Counted from the first letter of the stretch, positions 12,004 to 24,419 are shown. The stretch is 64,000 nucleotides of DNA from Puccinia triticina (GCF_026914185.1 NC_070558.1:6271501-6335500), one strand, 5' to 3'. The notes: generated from the sequence alone by a model not told the origin. Made by a program: numbers and translations.

Positions 12004-15000
12004 TGGTGGTGTTGGCTAATTGAATCGCACCTTGGTTGTCCAACCAGATCATTGCTTTATCGGGTACATTGCGATGGACATCAAAAGTGAGTTTGCGTAG
12101 CCACTGAGCTTCCTGGGAAGCTGATAGATAAGCCTGGTATTCCGCTTCAGTAGACGACGCGCTTGGTCCACCCAACTTCTTGCTTTGCCATGACATTAAT
12201 CCGCTTCCAGACATGAAACTTTAGCCACTAGTCAACAGGCTTTGCTTGTCTTCTGCCCAGCTTGAATCAACATACCTGATGATTTCATGGCCGCTATTAG
12301 GTTGGTATAATATACCCCAGTCTGTTGTTCCTTTGAGATACCGGACAACCCTTTTGAATGCACTCCAATGGACATCATTGGGGTTTTCCAAAAATTTTGA
12401 AAGTTTGCCCACAGCGTAAGTGATATCTGGTCTGGTACATTGTGATAAGTAATTTAACGACCCTATGGCTGATTGGTAGTCCAGCCCTGTCTCTTTGAAC
12501 AATTTTGTCTCTTGCTAGGTTGACTTTAGTAACTTGATGTTTGATTGCATTGGTGTGCCGGTGATTTTTCCATCTTCAAGTCCATATTCTTTGACTACGT
12601 TCTTAATGTAGTGAGACTGGTTTAAAAACATGCTATTGTCAGTGCAACAATCAATTTTCATTCCCAGGATGTGTTGCGCCGTCCCCAAGTCTTTCCCAAT
12701 TTTTCTGATGAGTTTGTTGGTGTTGCTTCCTGCTAAAATCAGATTGTCAACCCACACGAAGGCCAGATTGCCTTGGTCAGATATAAATAGACACAGGTCA
12801 GCATCACTAATCCAATATCCATATTGAATGAACCAATCTGTTGTTGTGGTATACCACCCTTGTGCTGCTTGCTTCAGCCCATATAATGTTTTCTTGAGTT
12901 TAATTACAAATCCACTTGGTTCATCGATTAAGGCTCTGACTAGATCTTTAGTGTAAGCTTACTGTTTTGTTTCTCTTAAACATTCCACAAACCCTTTGGG
13001 TAGACTGATGTAAACGGCCTCATTGTCCTCCAGTTTTGAGTTTAGGTATGCTGTGACAAAATCTGCTTACCTTGGCTTGATTTTTCTTTGAATTGCATTG
13101 TACAGTATGTACCACATTGTGCTTGGTCTTCCGGTGGGTGAAAAAGTCTCCTCGTAATTTATGCCTTCCTTTTGCTTACTTGCAACACACCTAGCCTTGC
13201 ATTGTTTTATTGTGCCTTTGGTATGAAACTTCTTGTTTAGTACCCAGCAAGTATTGACTAAAGTTTTGGTTTTGTCTCTTTTCTCTTTAGGTGCAATTTT
13301 GAACACTCCATTCTCTATGATGGAATCAAGCTTGGTGAAGATGGCTTTCCTCCACGAAGGCCATTCAGTTGATTTTTTCTGCTGTTCTAAAGCTGTCTGG
13401 TATGATAGCATTTTCTCTTACAAATTTTTGTAACACCATTGTTTTGGACAGATAATCTTCTTTGTTTGATTCTTCAATTTCTTGTTTAAATGCAATATAG
13501 GACGTCCAGTTTCCATATCTATTGACCGGTTTCCTTTCTCTATTACTTGAGCAATTTTTTCCTTTTTCTGACTGTTCCTGACTATTAATGACTCCTTCTG
13601 GTATGTCCCCCCCTTCATTTATAGTCGGTTGGGTTTCACTTGGAGTATTGTTGGCTGCCGGTTCCCCTGCTTTTGGTTGCGATTCCTCAGCTTCAAACTT
13701 GTTGGTGAATATGTCCCCCATGTAGTCATCCTTTACATGAAAAGTAACATCTCTCAATCTTATTATTTTACCAGTCTCCGAGTCCCACACACGGTAGGAC
13801 TTCATCTCTTTGTCAAATCCTACAAGAGTCCCTTTTTGACACCTTGGGTCCAACTTTCTGATACCTTGAAGGTGGTGAATGCTATAGAATACCGCTGACC
13901 CTAAAAGTCTAATGCTGGTTAGTTTTAGCCCTGTTCCCCACATTTTTAGATAAGGGTTTGTTTTCTGATTTCAATTGTGGAGGAATACCGCTGTTGATAA
14001 TAATTCTGCCCAAAGATGTTTAGGCAACTCAGCATCAATCCTGATTGTTTGAGCTTTTTCCATAATGGTGTGGTTCATTCGTTCCGCCGTTCTGTTATGC
14101 TGGGGAGTATTTTGAGTGGTGATTAGGTGGGAAATTCCCTTTTCCCCAAGCCATTGGTCCATATTTTGGTTGACAAATTCTCCTCCTCCATTTGTAATTA
14201 TCCTTTTTACCTTTCTGTCTAGTCTATTTTCAATTGCGCTAACAACCCTTTTGACCTTGTCCTTGGCTTGACTTTTGACTTTCAAAATTCTAACCCATGC
14301 ATATTGAGTGGCAGTATCTACAATTTTCAAAAAATACCACGATCCTCCGAGTAATACAGGCAATATTGGTCCCACCACGTCCGCTGAGAGTTCTTCTCCC
14401 GCCACATTGGTTTGTTCACGTTGTTTCAAAAAAGGTTGCCTAGTTTGTTTACCTAGACGGCACACTTGACAGTTCTCCTGACCACATGGGTGACCCATTC
14501 GCCTATGTCTTTCTAAGCTGATTTGACATGTGTTTTGTTTGCGTTCTAGATTAGGAAAGGGTAAGTGGTTGCTTATTTTCCTGTCAAAAAGTTTTCTTCT
14601 TGCTATGGTAACCTCAAAGTTGTTCCCATTTGTCTTGCTTATCTGCGTGCCTCCGTTCCACAAAGAAGTTTGTGAAATTAAACAATACGGCAACAAAGGG
14701 ACATGGTATGCATTGCGTAGGGTGACAGTATTATTGTTAGCAGTAAGTACAACATCACCTTTTCCAATGATTTCAACACTTCCCCCTACTTCTCCGATCT
14801 CTACCTTTCCATTGTGTTCAACGTAGTTGGTGAAGTCACTCCTCTTGTTGAACATGTGGTCAGAAGCACCCAAATCCAAGATTGTTGCGTCTGACGATGT
14901 CATAACATTGTTTGCAGAAACAACTTCCGTCATAGCTTGATAGGTACCATTGTTTATGGTTACTCCGATGTTGTCGTAATACCCGTTGGTTCCAAGATCT

Positions 15001-15038
15001 CCGAAAATTTCTATCTTGGTGGCGATGGGGTCATAGAA
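12004..15038 (-). pseudogene. copia-1 pol: protease, integrase, RT, RNase H
   Basis: Protease lies near 14870: the DSGAS motif reads D-L-G-A-S (Leu codon at 14871-14873, TTG for TCG). The pre-integrase HHCC region (HRRMGH, CQVC) is at about 14470-14530. The integrase core follows, but the SDNGGEF position reads TNGGGEF, so the second catalytic Asp is missing; the third (AERMNHT) is kept. The linker and RT run at 13943-12515. The RT box reads V-D-N-L (Asn codon 12743-12745), so one catalytic Asp is lost by a change that fits CGA to CAA. RNase H (LYLS-type DNQGAIQLAN) ends at the foldback junction. Stops near 13970, 13066, 12760, 12512 and 12218, plus a frame change near 13390, show a decayed gene. 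Confidence 0.88.
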
Positions 15039-15250
15039 CACCAGGAAAATTTCAGACCAAATGGGGGCAAGTGACGTGAAGGCATCTCCAGTTCAGTCTC
15101 CATTCCAACTCCACTCGGCCCACCACTTGTACTGCTCATGCAATGAGCTTTTTTAATGTTCAGCTAGTATGCTCACCTCCATGTATGTACTTGGTTAGCA
15201 CAGCTCATCAACACATCAGGCCATATTATGCTCAGAACATGTACATACAT

Positions 15251-15285
15251 GTATGTATGTATGTATGTATGTATGTATGTATGTA
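15251..15285. repeat. (GTAT)n microsatellite
   Basis: About nine perfect units of a tetranucleotide, flanked by mirrored ACATAC copies. Confidence 0.95.
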
Positions 15286-15427
15286 CATACATATATACAA
15301 ATGAGCTGGGCTTTCCCCTTCTCTGGTCATCCAGCTGGGGCTTCCCTTCACTCAATGGCACAGCTTGTACTTGCAATGATACAGGGGCCTTGGGGTGGAT
15401 TTGTCCAAGCCCTTGCATCAAGGAGGA

Positions 15428-16330
15428 CAACACAGGGCCGGTGTGTATGGGCCATCGAGCAGAGGCAAGCCCTTGCTGGATTGCTGGTGTGTATGGGCCA
15501 TTGAGCAGAGGCAAGCCCCTGCTTGACGGCCAGTGTGTATGGGCCATTGAGCAGAGGCAAGCCCCTGCTCAATATGGGCCATTGAGCAGAGGCAAGCCCC
15601 TGCTTGATATGGGCCATTGAGCAGAGGCAAGCCCCTGCTCAATATGGGCCATCGAGCAGAGGGAAGCCCTGGCTTGATATGGGCCATTGAGCAGAGGGAA
15701 GCCCCTGCTCGATATGGGCCATCAAGCAGAGGGAAGCCCCTGCTTGATATGGGCCATTGAGCAGAGGGAAGCCCTGGCTCGATATGGGTCATTGAGCAGA
15801 GGGAAGCCCCTGCTCAATATGGGCCATTGAGCAAAGGGAAGCCCCTGCTTGATATGGGCCATTGAGCAGAGGGAAGCCCCTGGTTGATATGGCCATTGAG
15901 CAGAGGCAAGCCCCTGCTTGATGGCCGGTATGTATGGGCCATCGAGAAGAGCAAAGCCCCTGCCTGATGGCCGGTGTGTATGGGCCATTGAGCAAAGGCA
16001 AGCCCCTGCTCGATGGCCGGTATGTATGGGCCATCAAGCAGAGCAAAGCCCCTGCTTGATGGCTGGTGTGTATAGGACATCAAGCAGAGGCAAGCCCCTG
16101 CTCAATGGCCAGTGTGTATGGGCCATTGAGCAAAGCAAAGCCCCTGCTCAATGGCCGGTGTGTATGGGCCATCAAGCAGAGGCAAGCCCCTGCTTGATGG
16201 CCGGTGTGTATGGGCCATTGAGCAGAGGCAAGCCTCCCTGGATCACTCAATGGTGGACATGTGTACCGGTCATCAAGCAAAGCCCCGCTGGATGGCCAGT
16301 ATGTACCGGCCATCAAGTGGTGTCAATGGC
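15428..16330. repeat. 35/46-bp minisatellite of self-complementary units
   Basis: About 20 units of an ATGGGCCATTGAGCAGAGG-type repeat. In the 35-bp form units follow directly; in the 46-bp form GGCCGGTGTGT is added. Most units contain inverted arms such as TTGAGCAG/CTGCTCAA or ATCAAGCAG/CTGCTTGAT. Open frames across it on both strands are by-products of the repeat. Confidence 0.9.
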
Positions 16331-17077
16331 AATGGTCAGCCACACATTGGCCATAGTGGAAGACTTCCCGTAGGATCTACGCCCCCCGTACAGACTAAAA
16401 TTTCACAGATATAAACCTTACTGGATGGTGAAAAGTGATTGAGATCAAGTTCTCACCAGCCAGTAAGGTTTAACCTGGCATGACAGATCTGGCTTTTTAG
16501 CACACAGGAAGTCATCCAGTCAAGAGAGATCCGCCTCAAGGTGTAAATGCATATCCCTGCAACTGAAGCTGAACAAAAGTCTGAACTCCAACTTTTGAGC
16601 TCAGGAGTTCAGCAATGTTGTTGGATGAGTTGACTCAATCTTACTCACCGGTGTGCAAATGAGTAAAACAAAATGTTGCACAGACACCAGGGGGGAAAGT
16701 GTGGCACTCCCTGGAGAGTGCCAGACCGTATGTTCCTTTGGGAAGACTGTCTGATGTCAAATTTGTGAGCATGTGGGATTTAGGCTTCAAATATGTTGAC
16801 CTTATGTTCAACTCAGGCTGATCTTTGATCCACTCCATGGTGAACATGTTGGTAATTGAGTTGAGGGTACCCCCACTTGATGCCTGGTACACCCTGGTAT
16901 TCTACACTTAGTGGTGTGTTTCAGGAATCAATTTGAGACCCCCTCCACTCAATTAATGGGTTGTAAAGTCATTGAGTGGAGATTCCCTCCACTTGATGAT
17001 TGTTGGACAACCATCCGGGCCTCTCCCAGCTTTAAGGACTGTATTTAATGTACTCAGCGCGGGGAAAGTCCTGGCTT

Positions 17078-17517
17078 GATGGACAGTATGTACTATCCAT
17101 CCTGCTGCACTTTTCCAAGCTGAGTGGCCAGTGTAGGCTGCCTACCGCGCTTGGAAAGGCTGACTAGATGACCAGCATTTGCTGGTCATTGGGCCAGGGC
17201 TTCTCGCTGGATGACCAGTATCTACTGGTCATCGGATTTGAGCACGGAGAGGCTGCAGATCGATGACCAGGGCATGATGCCTGTCAAGCGCGGCCTCTCC
17301 GAACTCAATGGCCAGTTGGTGTTGGCCATCCAGTCGGAGAAGCCCTGGTCCAATGACCAGCACCTATTGGTCATCTTTCTGGGCCTGTCTGAGCTTGGTG
17401 AGCAGCCTGTACTGTCCACCGACCTCGGAAAAGCCAAGCTGAATGAACAGTATTTAGTGTACTGTTCATGGAGTTGGGGCTTTCCCAGCTCAATGACCAG
17501 CAAATAAAGGTCATTGA
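17078..17517. repeat. cluster of seven short hairpins with variable arms
   Basis: Examples: ATGACCAGCA/TGCTGGTCAT at 17168-17189, ATGACCAGTA/TACTGGTCAT at 17211-17232, ATGGCCA/TGGCCAT at 17308-17329, ATGACCA/TTGGTCAT at 17353-17374, and ATGAACAGTA/TACTGTTCAT at 17443-17469. Arms change in matching pairs between units. No coding signal. Confidence 0.8.
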
Positions 17518-18985
17518 GCCCGTGTAAACAAGCAACTCGCCAATGTCCACCCTGATGTTCGGCCAAACATGACAGTGGACATAGCGACAAAAAAAAACAC
17601 GCTCCCCGGGGACACCCGGGGATACAGAGCTGATCCCTGTTGCCCCGCTGCCACCGTAGTTGACTTGTGCCCAGATTGAAACTCCTGGAACACAAGCTTT
17701 TTTGGTGATTTGCTACACATATGAACACCATTTTTGCCACTACAAAATGATGATGATTTTGATTGTTCTGGATTCAGCAGGTCAAAAGAGCATCATTCTT
17801 ATCTTACACCTGGTGCTAATAATTACCATGTGATAAGAGCAATCAACCCCATTTTGTTGCACAATGGCCACGGACATAATGGTAGGTGTGATGAAGGTAT
17901 GCTACCTGGAGGAAAAAATTGCCCAAAAAAGTCAGGCAAAAGGTGTGAAGATGATCAATCTACAAGACAAACGGTATGACCCTGCATGCTGAGATGTGTG
18001 TGGACATTTCAGAGTTGAATTTTCACCTCAGAGCTCAGACCAGCTATTGAAATCTTTCTCCTGCTGGTTCCAGGATCATCAAAATATTGATGCATCTATT
18101 GATATCCACCAATCTGCCCCCTTCCCTCTGTGAAGCTTAATAATTTTAACCTCTAGCTGCTACATTTTTCAGTCAGATGGAGGTCAAGTGAAGGAAAATT
18201 GTGCAATGTGTATTCACATACAAAAGGTGCATGGACCCATATGAACAGCTGACTGTATGGCAAACTTTAGCCTGCATAAGTGGACCATCACTTGGTAAAC
18301 ATCGTTGGTGAAAAGGCCTCTTTGATTGTTCACATTTCATATTACAGGGAGGGAAGACAGGTTACAGAGGTTTTCCCAGCTTTGACACTGTGTTATACTC
18401 AAAAAAGAGAAATTTAATTTTACATAACTTTCCTCCCAATTGATGAAGGGAACAGGCATGGCAGAAATATCCCACAAGGATTAATCTACCAGTTAACTGA
18501 GTCTTTGTGGTTGCTATAATTTACAGCTATCTTTCATTATGTGATTTTATGTGGGTTTTGATTGAAAAAAATCAGCCCTGAAAAATCTTCCTTCTCACTT
18601 GGTCAAGGATATCTTTGAGCATCAAGATAGTTACATTCTTGGCAAAACATGTTGTGAATTGAAGCTCACATCCTGGATTTTGTTTGATATGAACCAAACA
18701 GAAAATTTCAACTAAGATATTTCCATGTGTTGGAATTGAGTTACAGATCATCCCGCAACCACTTCACCTACAGTTACACATCTGTTGGGAAGAAAATTGA
18801 ACAAAGAGTTGCGACTCACATCTAACTCACATCAGACCATTTGACTGACAGAATTACAGCCTGGCACTCACCAGAGAGTGCCACACTTTCCCCCCTGGTG
18901 AGAGTCATGCTGAAATTGCGGCAGAGTCTCAGCCTGTGTTCCTTCATGTCACCTGCCCCCAGTTGACATGAATTTTTTCCTGGTG

Positions 18986-19769
18986 GAAGCTTATTTCTTG
19001 TTCTTCTTGTTCCTCCAAATCCTCTATAACTGCAACAAATGAAACACTAATCGCATTGCTCTCACTTATATTTGCTCTAGCTGGAGCGTACTTGTAGTTG
19101 GTCCAGGGTTTTTGGCATTCTTTGGCTGAGTGACCAGCAATGTTGCAATTGTAACACTTGCCGGTTAGTTTTGGCGCTTGTTGCTGACCAACCATTGCTA
19201 CTTTGTTGGCTTTCTTCAATTTAAATTGTAGGTAATGTTGCTTGATCATGTGAATAACATCCTTGGTCTTTAAGCTATCCTTATCTTGTATGATGATTCT
19301 GACCAAGGATTCAAATTCATTGGGTAATTTTTTGAGGATTAATAAAGCAATGACTTGTTCTTTGATATTAAGCCCCAATGTTACTAATGCCACTTTGAAT
19401 TTCCTTGACAAAGTCTTTAGTTTCTTTGAACTTGAGATCAATGAACTCGCCCAAAGCTCTCATTTGGTGGTGAGCCTCATTGCTGGCGTATTTATTCTTG
19501 AAGAGTTCCCATAATTCTAGTCCTTCTCCTTCTTTGTCCGAGCCAAATTTGCTGTTGACAATTGCGATATGTTCCTCATCCAGGTGCTTCATGGTGAGAA
19601 CGTAGAGCTTTATGTTCTCCTCTGCAAGGTTGGTGACTACTTCTTTCTTGACTAGAGCTAGACATCCAATGCTATACATCTCTGCCTGCATCATTGTGGA
19701 CCGGGTAGCGTAGTTTTTTCCATTTAAGCGGTAACGCTTGGAGTTGGAGGCTGTAGTGGTGGATTCCAT
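18986..19769 (-). pseudogene. copia-1 gag with zinc knuckle, frameshifted
   Basis: The start MESTTTASNSKRYRLNGKNY at 19769 resembles the N-terminus of copia-type gag (UBN2-like), which packages element RNA into particles. The frame breaks near 19370-19440 at FVKEIQS and continues one frame over with LNIKEQVIALLILKKLPNEF. A CCHC knuckle (C-YN-C-NIAG-H-SAKE-C) follows near 19140. The coding sequence reaches the X3 insertion at 18986, after which it continues into pol at 15038. The frameshift makes it a pseudogene. Confidence 0.85.
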
Positions 19770-20023
19770 TTTGCTGTATCTAACTGTGTTGTTTGGTGTA
19801 CTGCTTTACTGATTTGTGATGGTCAATGTTTGTAAGTCGACCGTACTGATAATGTGTCAAGTTTATGCAATAAATATATCTAATTATGATTGCTTTAGTC
19901 TGTTGAGCTGAGGCTATCAGACTATGAGTTTGATTGTATATACAATAATGTGATGATGATGATAAGATGTGATAGTGAGATGCAAAGAAAGAAATTAAAA
20001 CTGGGCCAATGGCCCTGGTCTAT

Positions 20024-20743
20024 TTATAATAATGCCCGCCAAATATGTGTGTGTACTTTTCCTCTTGGACCCCCACATCTGTCAAAGCACCAGAGAAAGC
20101 TTGCTTTCTCTGTGCGCTGGACCTTTTTTACTTTGTACTTTCCAAGAGTGACTTTCCTCCTTTTTCTCCCAGTTGGCTCCGCAATACGCGCATTTCTTTT
20201 GGGCGCATTTAATATACCAATAGCTTTGACTTTCTCCATCAAATTTAGTGCATTCTGATTGATTAGTCTAGCTCTCTCCTCACTGGAAGTGAGCTCTTGT
20301 TTAGCTAATGCCTTCTTAGCTTTTTGCTTCCCTCTTTGGCCAAGCGCTATTTGTGCATGCTCAGCATGCTCCTTAGCTTGCTGTTTGGGGAATCAGGGAT
20401 CATCAATGTCAAGCTCAGGAGCCCTGATGGCCTCAGGTTTCTGTGAAATCTCTGAAGTGACATCCTGAGGTGATTGAGTCAAGAGTATGCATAGGCTTGC
20501 AGATGTCATCTGCTTAACATATCATTCTTGGTCTGCCGGTAGGTTTGTAAATATATGTGTCCTTCCCTGATCAACCTGCTTGTTCATGTAGAGCTGAGCC
20601 ATGCCTGTGCGGTTGTCTTGTGACCAAGGGGCAATAAAACTGACTGGATGAGTGCAGAATCCGTGGACGGCTTCAACCGAGGCCACACAAGGTGCCAACA
20701 AGATCCAAGTACCAAGGATTTGGTAATCTATCTTTTTCTTCAC
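20024..20743 (-). pseudogene. unidentified reading frame with two internal TGA stops
   Basis: One frame runs about 240 codons on the minus strand with TGA after ...PADQE (about 20522) and after ...ELDIDDP (about 20394). The first part has a hydrophobic patch (ILGTWILLAPCVASVEA). The second part is rich in Lys, Ala and Gln, probably coiled coil, ending in a basic stretch (GRKRRKVTLGKYKVKK) that could bind nucleic acid or act as a nuclear signal. The composition is that of a real protein and not chance. I do not recognise the family. It lies 250 bases upstream of copia-1 gag and may be a TE or host fragment. Confidence 0.5.
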
Positions 20744-20988
20744 ACACAGTATTGAGTCTCCTTGCCCACAGATTATATTGTTGACAGATTGATATTACAT
20801 GCGATTTAGGAGTTCAATTGGTTTTTTTTTTTTTCACAATATTATATCAAACGGAAGATGATTGGTCTGCAAAAATTATTGAGTGGTGACAGATGAAGGT
20901 GGGTTTGATTTGAAACTGTTGGATGAAGGAGAAGAGAGAATGAGATGAGCAACAAGAAAGAAAATGGTTGTTTGAGGAGCACGAGTAC

Positions 20989-22208
20989 CACTTCAAGGAT
21001 AATTAAATTTCCCAAAAAAAAAAATACTCAAAGTTTGAGGTTGGGAAAATCATTGAAAAAAAGTCACTCTGTACTGAAAAAAAATGCAAACTGAGCGTGC
21101 TCAGCCAGAAAAATAAAAATGTGTCAGACTGAGTAAAAAATAATGGGGCAAATTTTTAGGGTGATTTGTTTGAAGGGCCTGCACAAGGCCCGCATGGGCC
21201 CCTAACAGGCCCGTTGGGCCCATTGAAAAAGTAGTATTTGTTTGGAATTCCCATGCTCTGCTAAAATTTGAAATGGGTCAAACTGAATAAAAAACATGGG
21301 GGTACATTTTTGGGGAGATTTTTTGGACGGACCTGAATGAGACATGGGCCCCGGAAAGCCCACTGGGCCCATTGAAAGAGTAGCCTTGGTTAAGAAAGCA
21401 TATGCTCAGCTAAAAAATAAAAATGTGTCAGACTGAGTAAGAACCCTAGGGGCACATTGTTGGGGAGGCTTTTTGGACGGGCCTGCATCAGGCCCGTACG
21501 GGCCAACAGGTTTCCAAGGGAAAGGAAAGGGTCTGGCCATACATTCTGTGAGTGCACAAATGTCATACAGATGTCAAAATCCCTTCAATATCTTCTGTTG
21601 ATTAGTGGTCAATTGGTGCTTTTCTCAAACAGCATATATGGGCATTCTTAAGCAAGACTACTTCTAGGTTGGCCGAACCAGCTTTGGGTGGGCCCTGACA
21701 GGCCTGATGCAGGTCTGTCAATAAGCCCTCCCCAAAAGTGTGGCCCCATTTTTTTTACTCAGGTTGACACATTTTTGTTTCTTAGCTGAGCATAGGCATT
21801 CTTGAACAAGGCTACTCTTTCAATGGACCCAGTGGGCTTTGTGGGGGCCATGTGGGCTTCATTCAGGCCTGTCCAAAACATCTCCCCAAAAATTTACCCC
21901 CTCATTTTTCATTCATTTCAACCCATTTCACATTTTAGCAGAGCATGGGAATTCCAAACAAATACTACTTTTTCAATGGGCCCAACGGGCCTGTTAGGGG
22001 CCCATGCAGGCCTTTTGCAGGCCTGTCCAACAAATCAACCCAAAAATGTGCCCCATTGTTTTTTACTCAGTCTGACACATTTTTATTTTTTTGGCTGAGC
22101 ACGCTCAGTTTACATTTTTTTTCAGTACGGAGTGATTTTTTTTCAATGATTTTCCCAACCTCAAGCTTTGAGTATTTTTTTTTGGGAAATTTAATTATCC
22201 TTGAAGTG
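20989..22208. mobile_element. foldback-like element with ~152-bp subrepeats (1220 bp)
   Basis: Long inverted arms begin CACTTCAAGGATAATTAAAT on both ends when read inwards. Each arm holds about three ~152-bp tandem units marked by GTGTCAGACTGAGTAA (21121, 21274, 21425 on the left) with GGGCCCATTGAAAAAGTAG between. The central spacer is about 21500-21665. No open frame of note. A clean target duplication was not seen. Confidence 0.8.
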
Positions 22209-22844
22209 CTAGTGAAGCGGGACTGACCAACCAAGAAGGTCTTGAGGCTTTCCTTATGGTTGGCCAATGTATTCTTCACACTTGCCACATTTCCACAACA
22301 ATAACAGTGATTGGGAGCCGCCGGCCAGACGGTGAAAAGATTGTTCTTGGGGGGGAAAATGTACTTTTATCCTTCCTGGGGCAAGCTCAGTGAGTTAATA
22401 TAGTGAAACTGGGATCTAAATAAAGATGCAATCAGCTCAGGGTAGGTAGAATATTTTTTTCCGCTTTCTTCAGAAGGGTGTATCTATGTACTTGCCTTGC
22501 CTGCAAAGCAGATTACAGGCAAGGATTAAACTTGTGATCGGCCCTCATCAAGGGTAGGCTTGTGCCACCAGTCTGGATATGGTCAGCCACCTTGTCCACC
22601 CAGAGTTGTTTGGACTGAACTTGCAGGCTGGGTATGACTCTTCCAAAGCTTTTGGTATGGTCAAGAATTTGGTGTGTATCATACGACGCAAGAAGGAGTG
22701 AATGTCCAGAGAGCAAGAATTTTATAGTTGTCACTTCATCAGGATCAGCGCAACGAGCGTTGCTAAAAGGTGGAAGCATTTTGGAGCAGGCTGGGCCATA
22801 GCAAGCAAAACTAGACTTCACACTCAGCAAAACAAATTGGTAGG

Positions 22845-24419
22845 TCTTGAAGTTACGAGCCAATCTCAATGTCCAGAAAGACGTGATTGGAGGCCCTGTA
22901 AAATTCATGGAAAATTTAGCATGCTTTTACCTTCTCAAAGACTTGTCTAGATACCTAGCGGGCAGAGTTATCAGATAGGGTGCTTTTCCTAGACAGTGGA
23001 GAACTAACAATGAACAAATCTCCTTGCCAGCCAATCCCTTTTTCTCAACATCCAAACCGATAACTAAGCGTAGAATTGTCAGATTTTGTGAGGCTGGTGA
23101 GCTACCTAAAGTAACTGATAAAGAGCAGCGTATTCAGTCTTAGTAAATTGAAACAAGGAAAAAAACCAACAGACGTATAGTGTCTATCCAGGTCTGGATT
23201 AAGTTTTGCCAAGCGTCTACCAGCTTTTTGTGCCCACTCCCTTTGGGTGGGCTGAGCTGACTCTTCAAACCATTGCACTCTGCTTGTGTATAACCTGCGC
23301 TTTTATTCCAATTGCTCGCTGCATTTTGGATATCTATTCCAATTTCATTCAACAATGTCTCCTTTCTCCTTGAGATGTGAATTGAGACGTACCTTCTTCG
23401 GATAAAACACAGTGAAAATCACCTGTTGTTTAGCACAAAAAAAATGTTGAGTGTCTGGTTTCAATTTTTCCCAAGGAGCATGAGGGAAATTTACCTCCCG
23501 AGACAACAGGTTTTTTGGTGTCCCGCAGGTACCTCTCAAATGCAGTGTTCCATTCTGTCTTGTGATCAATGAACCGTTTTCAAACAGCCAATGCTTGTCA
23601 GAGTTTTCAAGGGCCATTTTTGGACTTGCAAAAAAAAAAAGGAAAACTTAAGGTTGTTGCCAACGTTGGGCGTAAAAGTGCCAATTAAGAAGAATGTGGA
23701 GAATTCCAAGGTGATCATATCTGGCAAAAAAAAAATCAATCAATTGTAAAACATCTTGCTGATGAGTAAAATTAAGCTTAGGCCTGTTGGTTGAAGCTTG
23801 ATCTTTGACGGTTGGTAAACCGTAAATCACCTCAAGTGGTTTGTGCTTGGACAGGATGGCCACTCCAGCTGGTTTCACAATTTCAAGTGGTATCAGACGC
23901 AGCCATTCTAAAGCTTTTGGGGATTAGCACAAACCATAAACCTTTCTGTTATCTCCACCCCAGTATTGATACTGCAAAAGAGTTTCAGTAAACGGAGAAA
24001 GAGAAAATGGAAAAGATTTATTTACTTGGAACTGATGCTTGATGTGCCCAATCTCCGGCTTGGCTTGCATCTTAGTCTCGCCAAGTATCATGATATCTGG
24101 GTCCTCAGCAATGAGATAACGTTTTGGTCCCTTCTTTTCAAAGGCATTAATGCCACACACGTTCCTACATGCAAGGGGAGCTTTGGTTAGGTGGATTGAC
24201 CAGAATCTTCTGGGAGGAGACTTACCAAGTGGAGACCCCAGGCATGCCTTCTTGCTTGTTGGGGAATTCAAGCTTGGCCCAAAATGAGCAGTTGGTTGGT
24301 AAATGCGCGTGCAACTGCGCAATACACCCTTTCACCTTTTTGCTGGGAAAAAGTTTGGAGGATGGTGATGGCTGGTTGTCACTTTTGCGCTTGGTGATCC
24401 TTTTCGCCTTCCTTGGCAT
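22845..24419 (-). pseudogene. AP endonuclease (exonuclease III/APE1 family) pseudogene
   Basis: The N-terminus at 24419 (MPRKAKRITKRKSD) is basic like the nuclear-targeting tail of fungal and animal APE1. Later come NVCGINAFEKKGPKRYL, the metal-binding Glu in ILGETK, GVAILSKHKPLEVIYGLPTV, WNTAFERYLRDTKKPVV and SNWNKSAGYTQAE. The enzyme family cuts DNA at abasic sites in base excision repair. Damage is clear: segments lie in three different frames, the GDxN catalytic motif after KKPVV is replaced by SGGKF, and the final SDH motif reads S-N-H (Asn codon 22886-22888), a change that fits CGA to CAA. Some gaps may be introns. Not functional. Confidence 0.82.

Larger units (their letters stand above)
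15039..18985. mobile_element. CACCAGG-type TIR element X3 (3947 bp) with hairpin arrays
   Basis: The ends are inverted: CACCAGGAAAATTTCAGACC on the left and CACCAGGAAAAAATTCATGT on the right (read inwards), followed on both sides by GGGGGCARGTGACRTGAAGG. GAA is duplicated at 15036-15038 and 18986-18988. Removing it restores the copia-1 frame. No transposase was found; it is non-autonomous. It contains a TATG microsatellite, a 35/46-bp minisatellite and a hairpin cluster, listed separately. 16380-17040 and 17520-18890 show no genes. Confidence 0.87.
12004..19769 (-). mobile_element. Ty1/copia retrotransposon 1, split by a TIR element
   Basis: Reading on the minus strand, gag (19769 to 18986) continues in frame into pol (15038 to 12004) once the 15039-18985 insertion is skipped: the codons on each side join as ...EISF/YDPIA. 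Domain order protease, integrase, RT, RNase H is that of copia. Neither LTR could be delimited; the 3' end is replaced by the foldback tail, and 19770-20023 may hold leader or LTR sequence. Confidence 0.88.

Noticed and set aside
15418..16316. Open frames across the 35/46-bp minisatellite encoding repeats such as GPYTPAIKQGLASAQWPI
   Set aside because: They occur on both strands and in several frames and follow the repeat period; there is no independent coding evidence.
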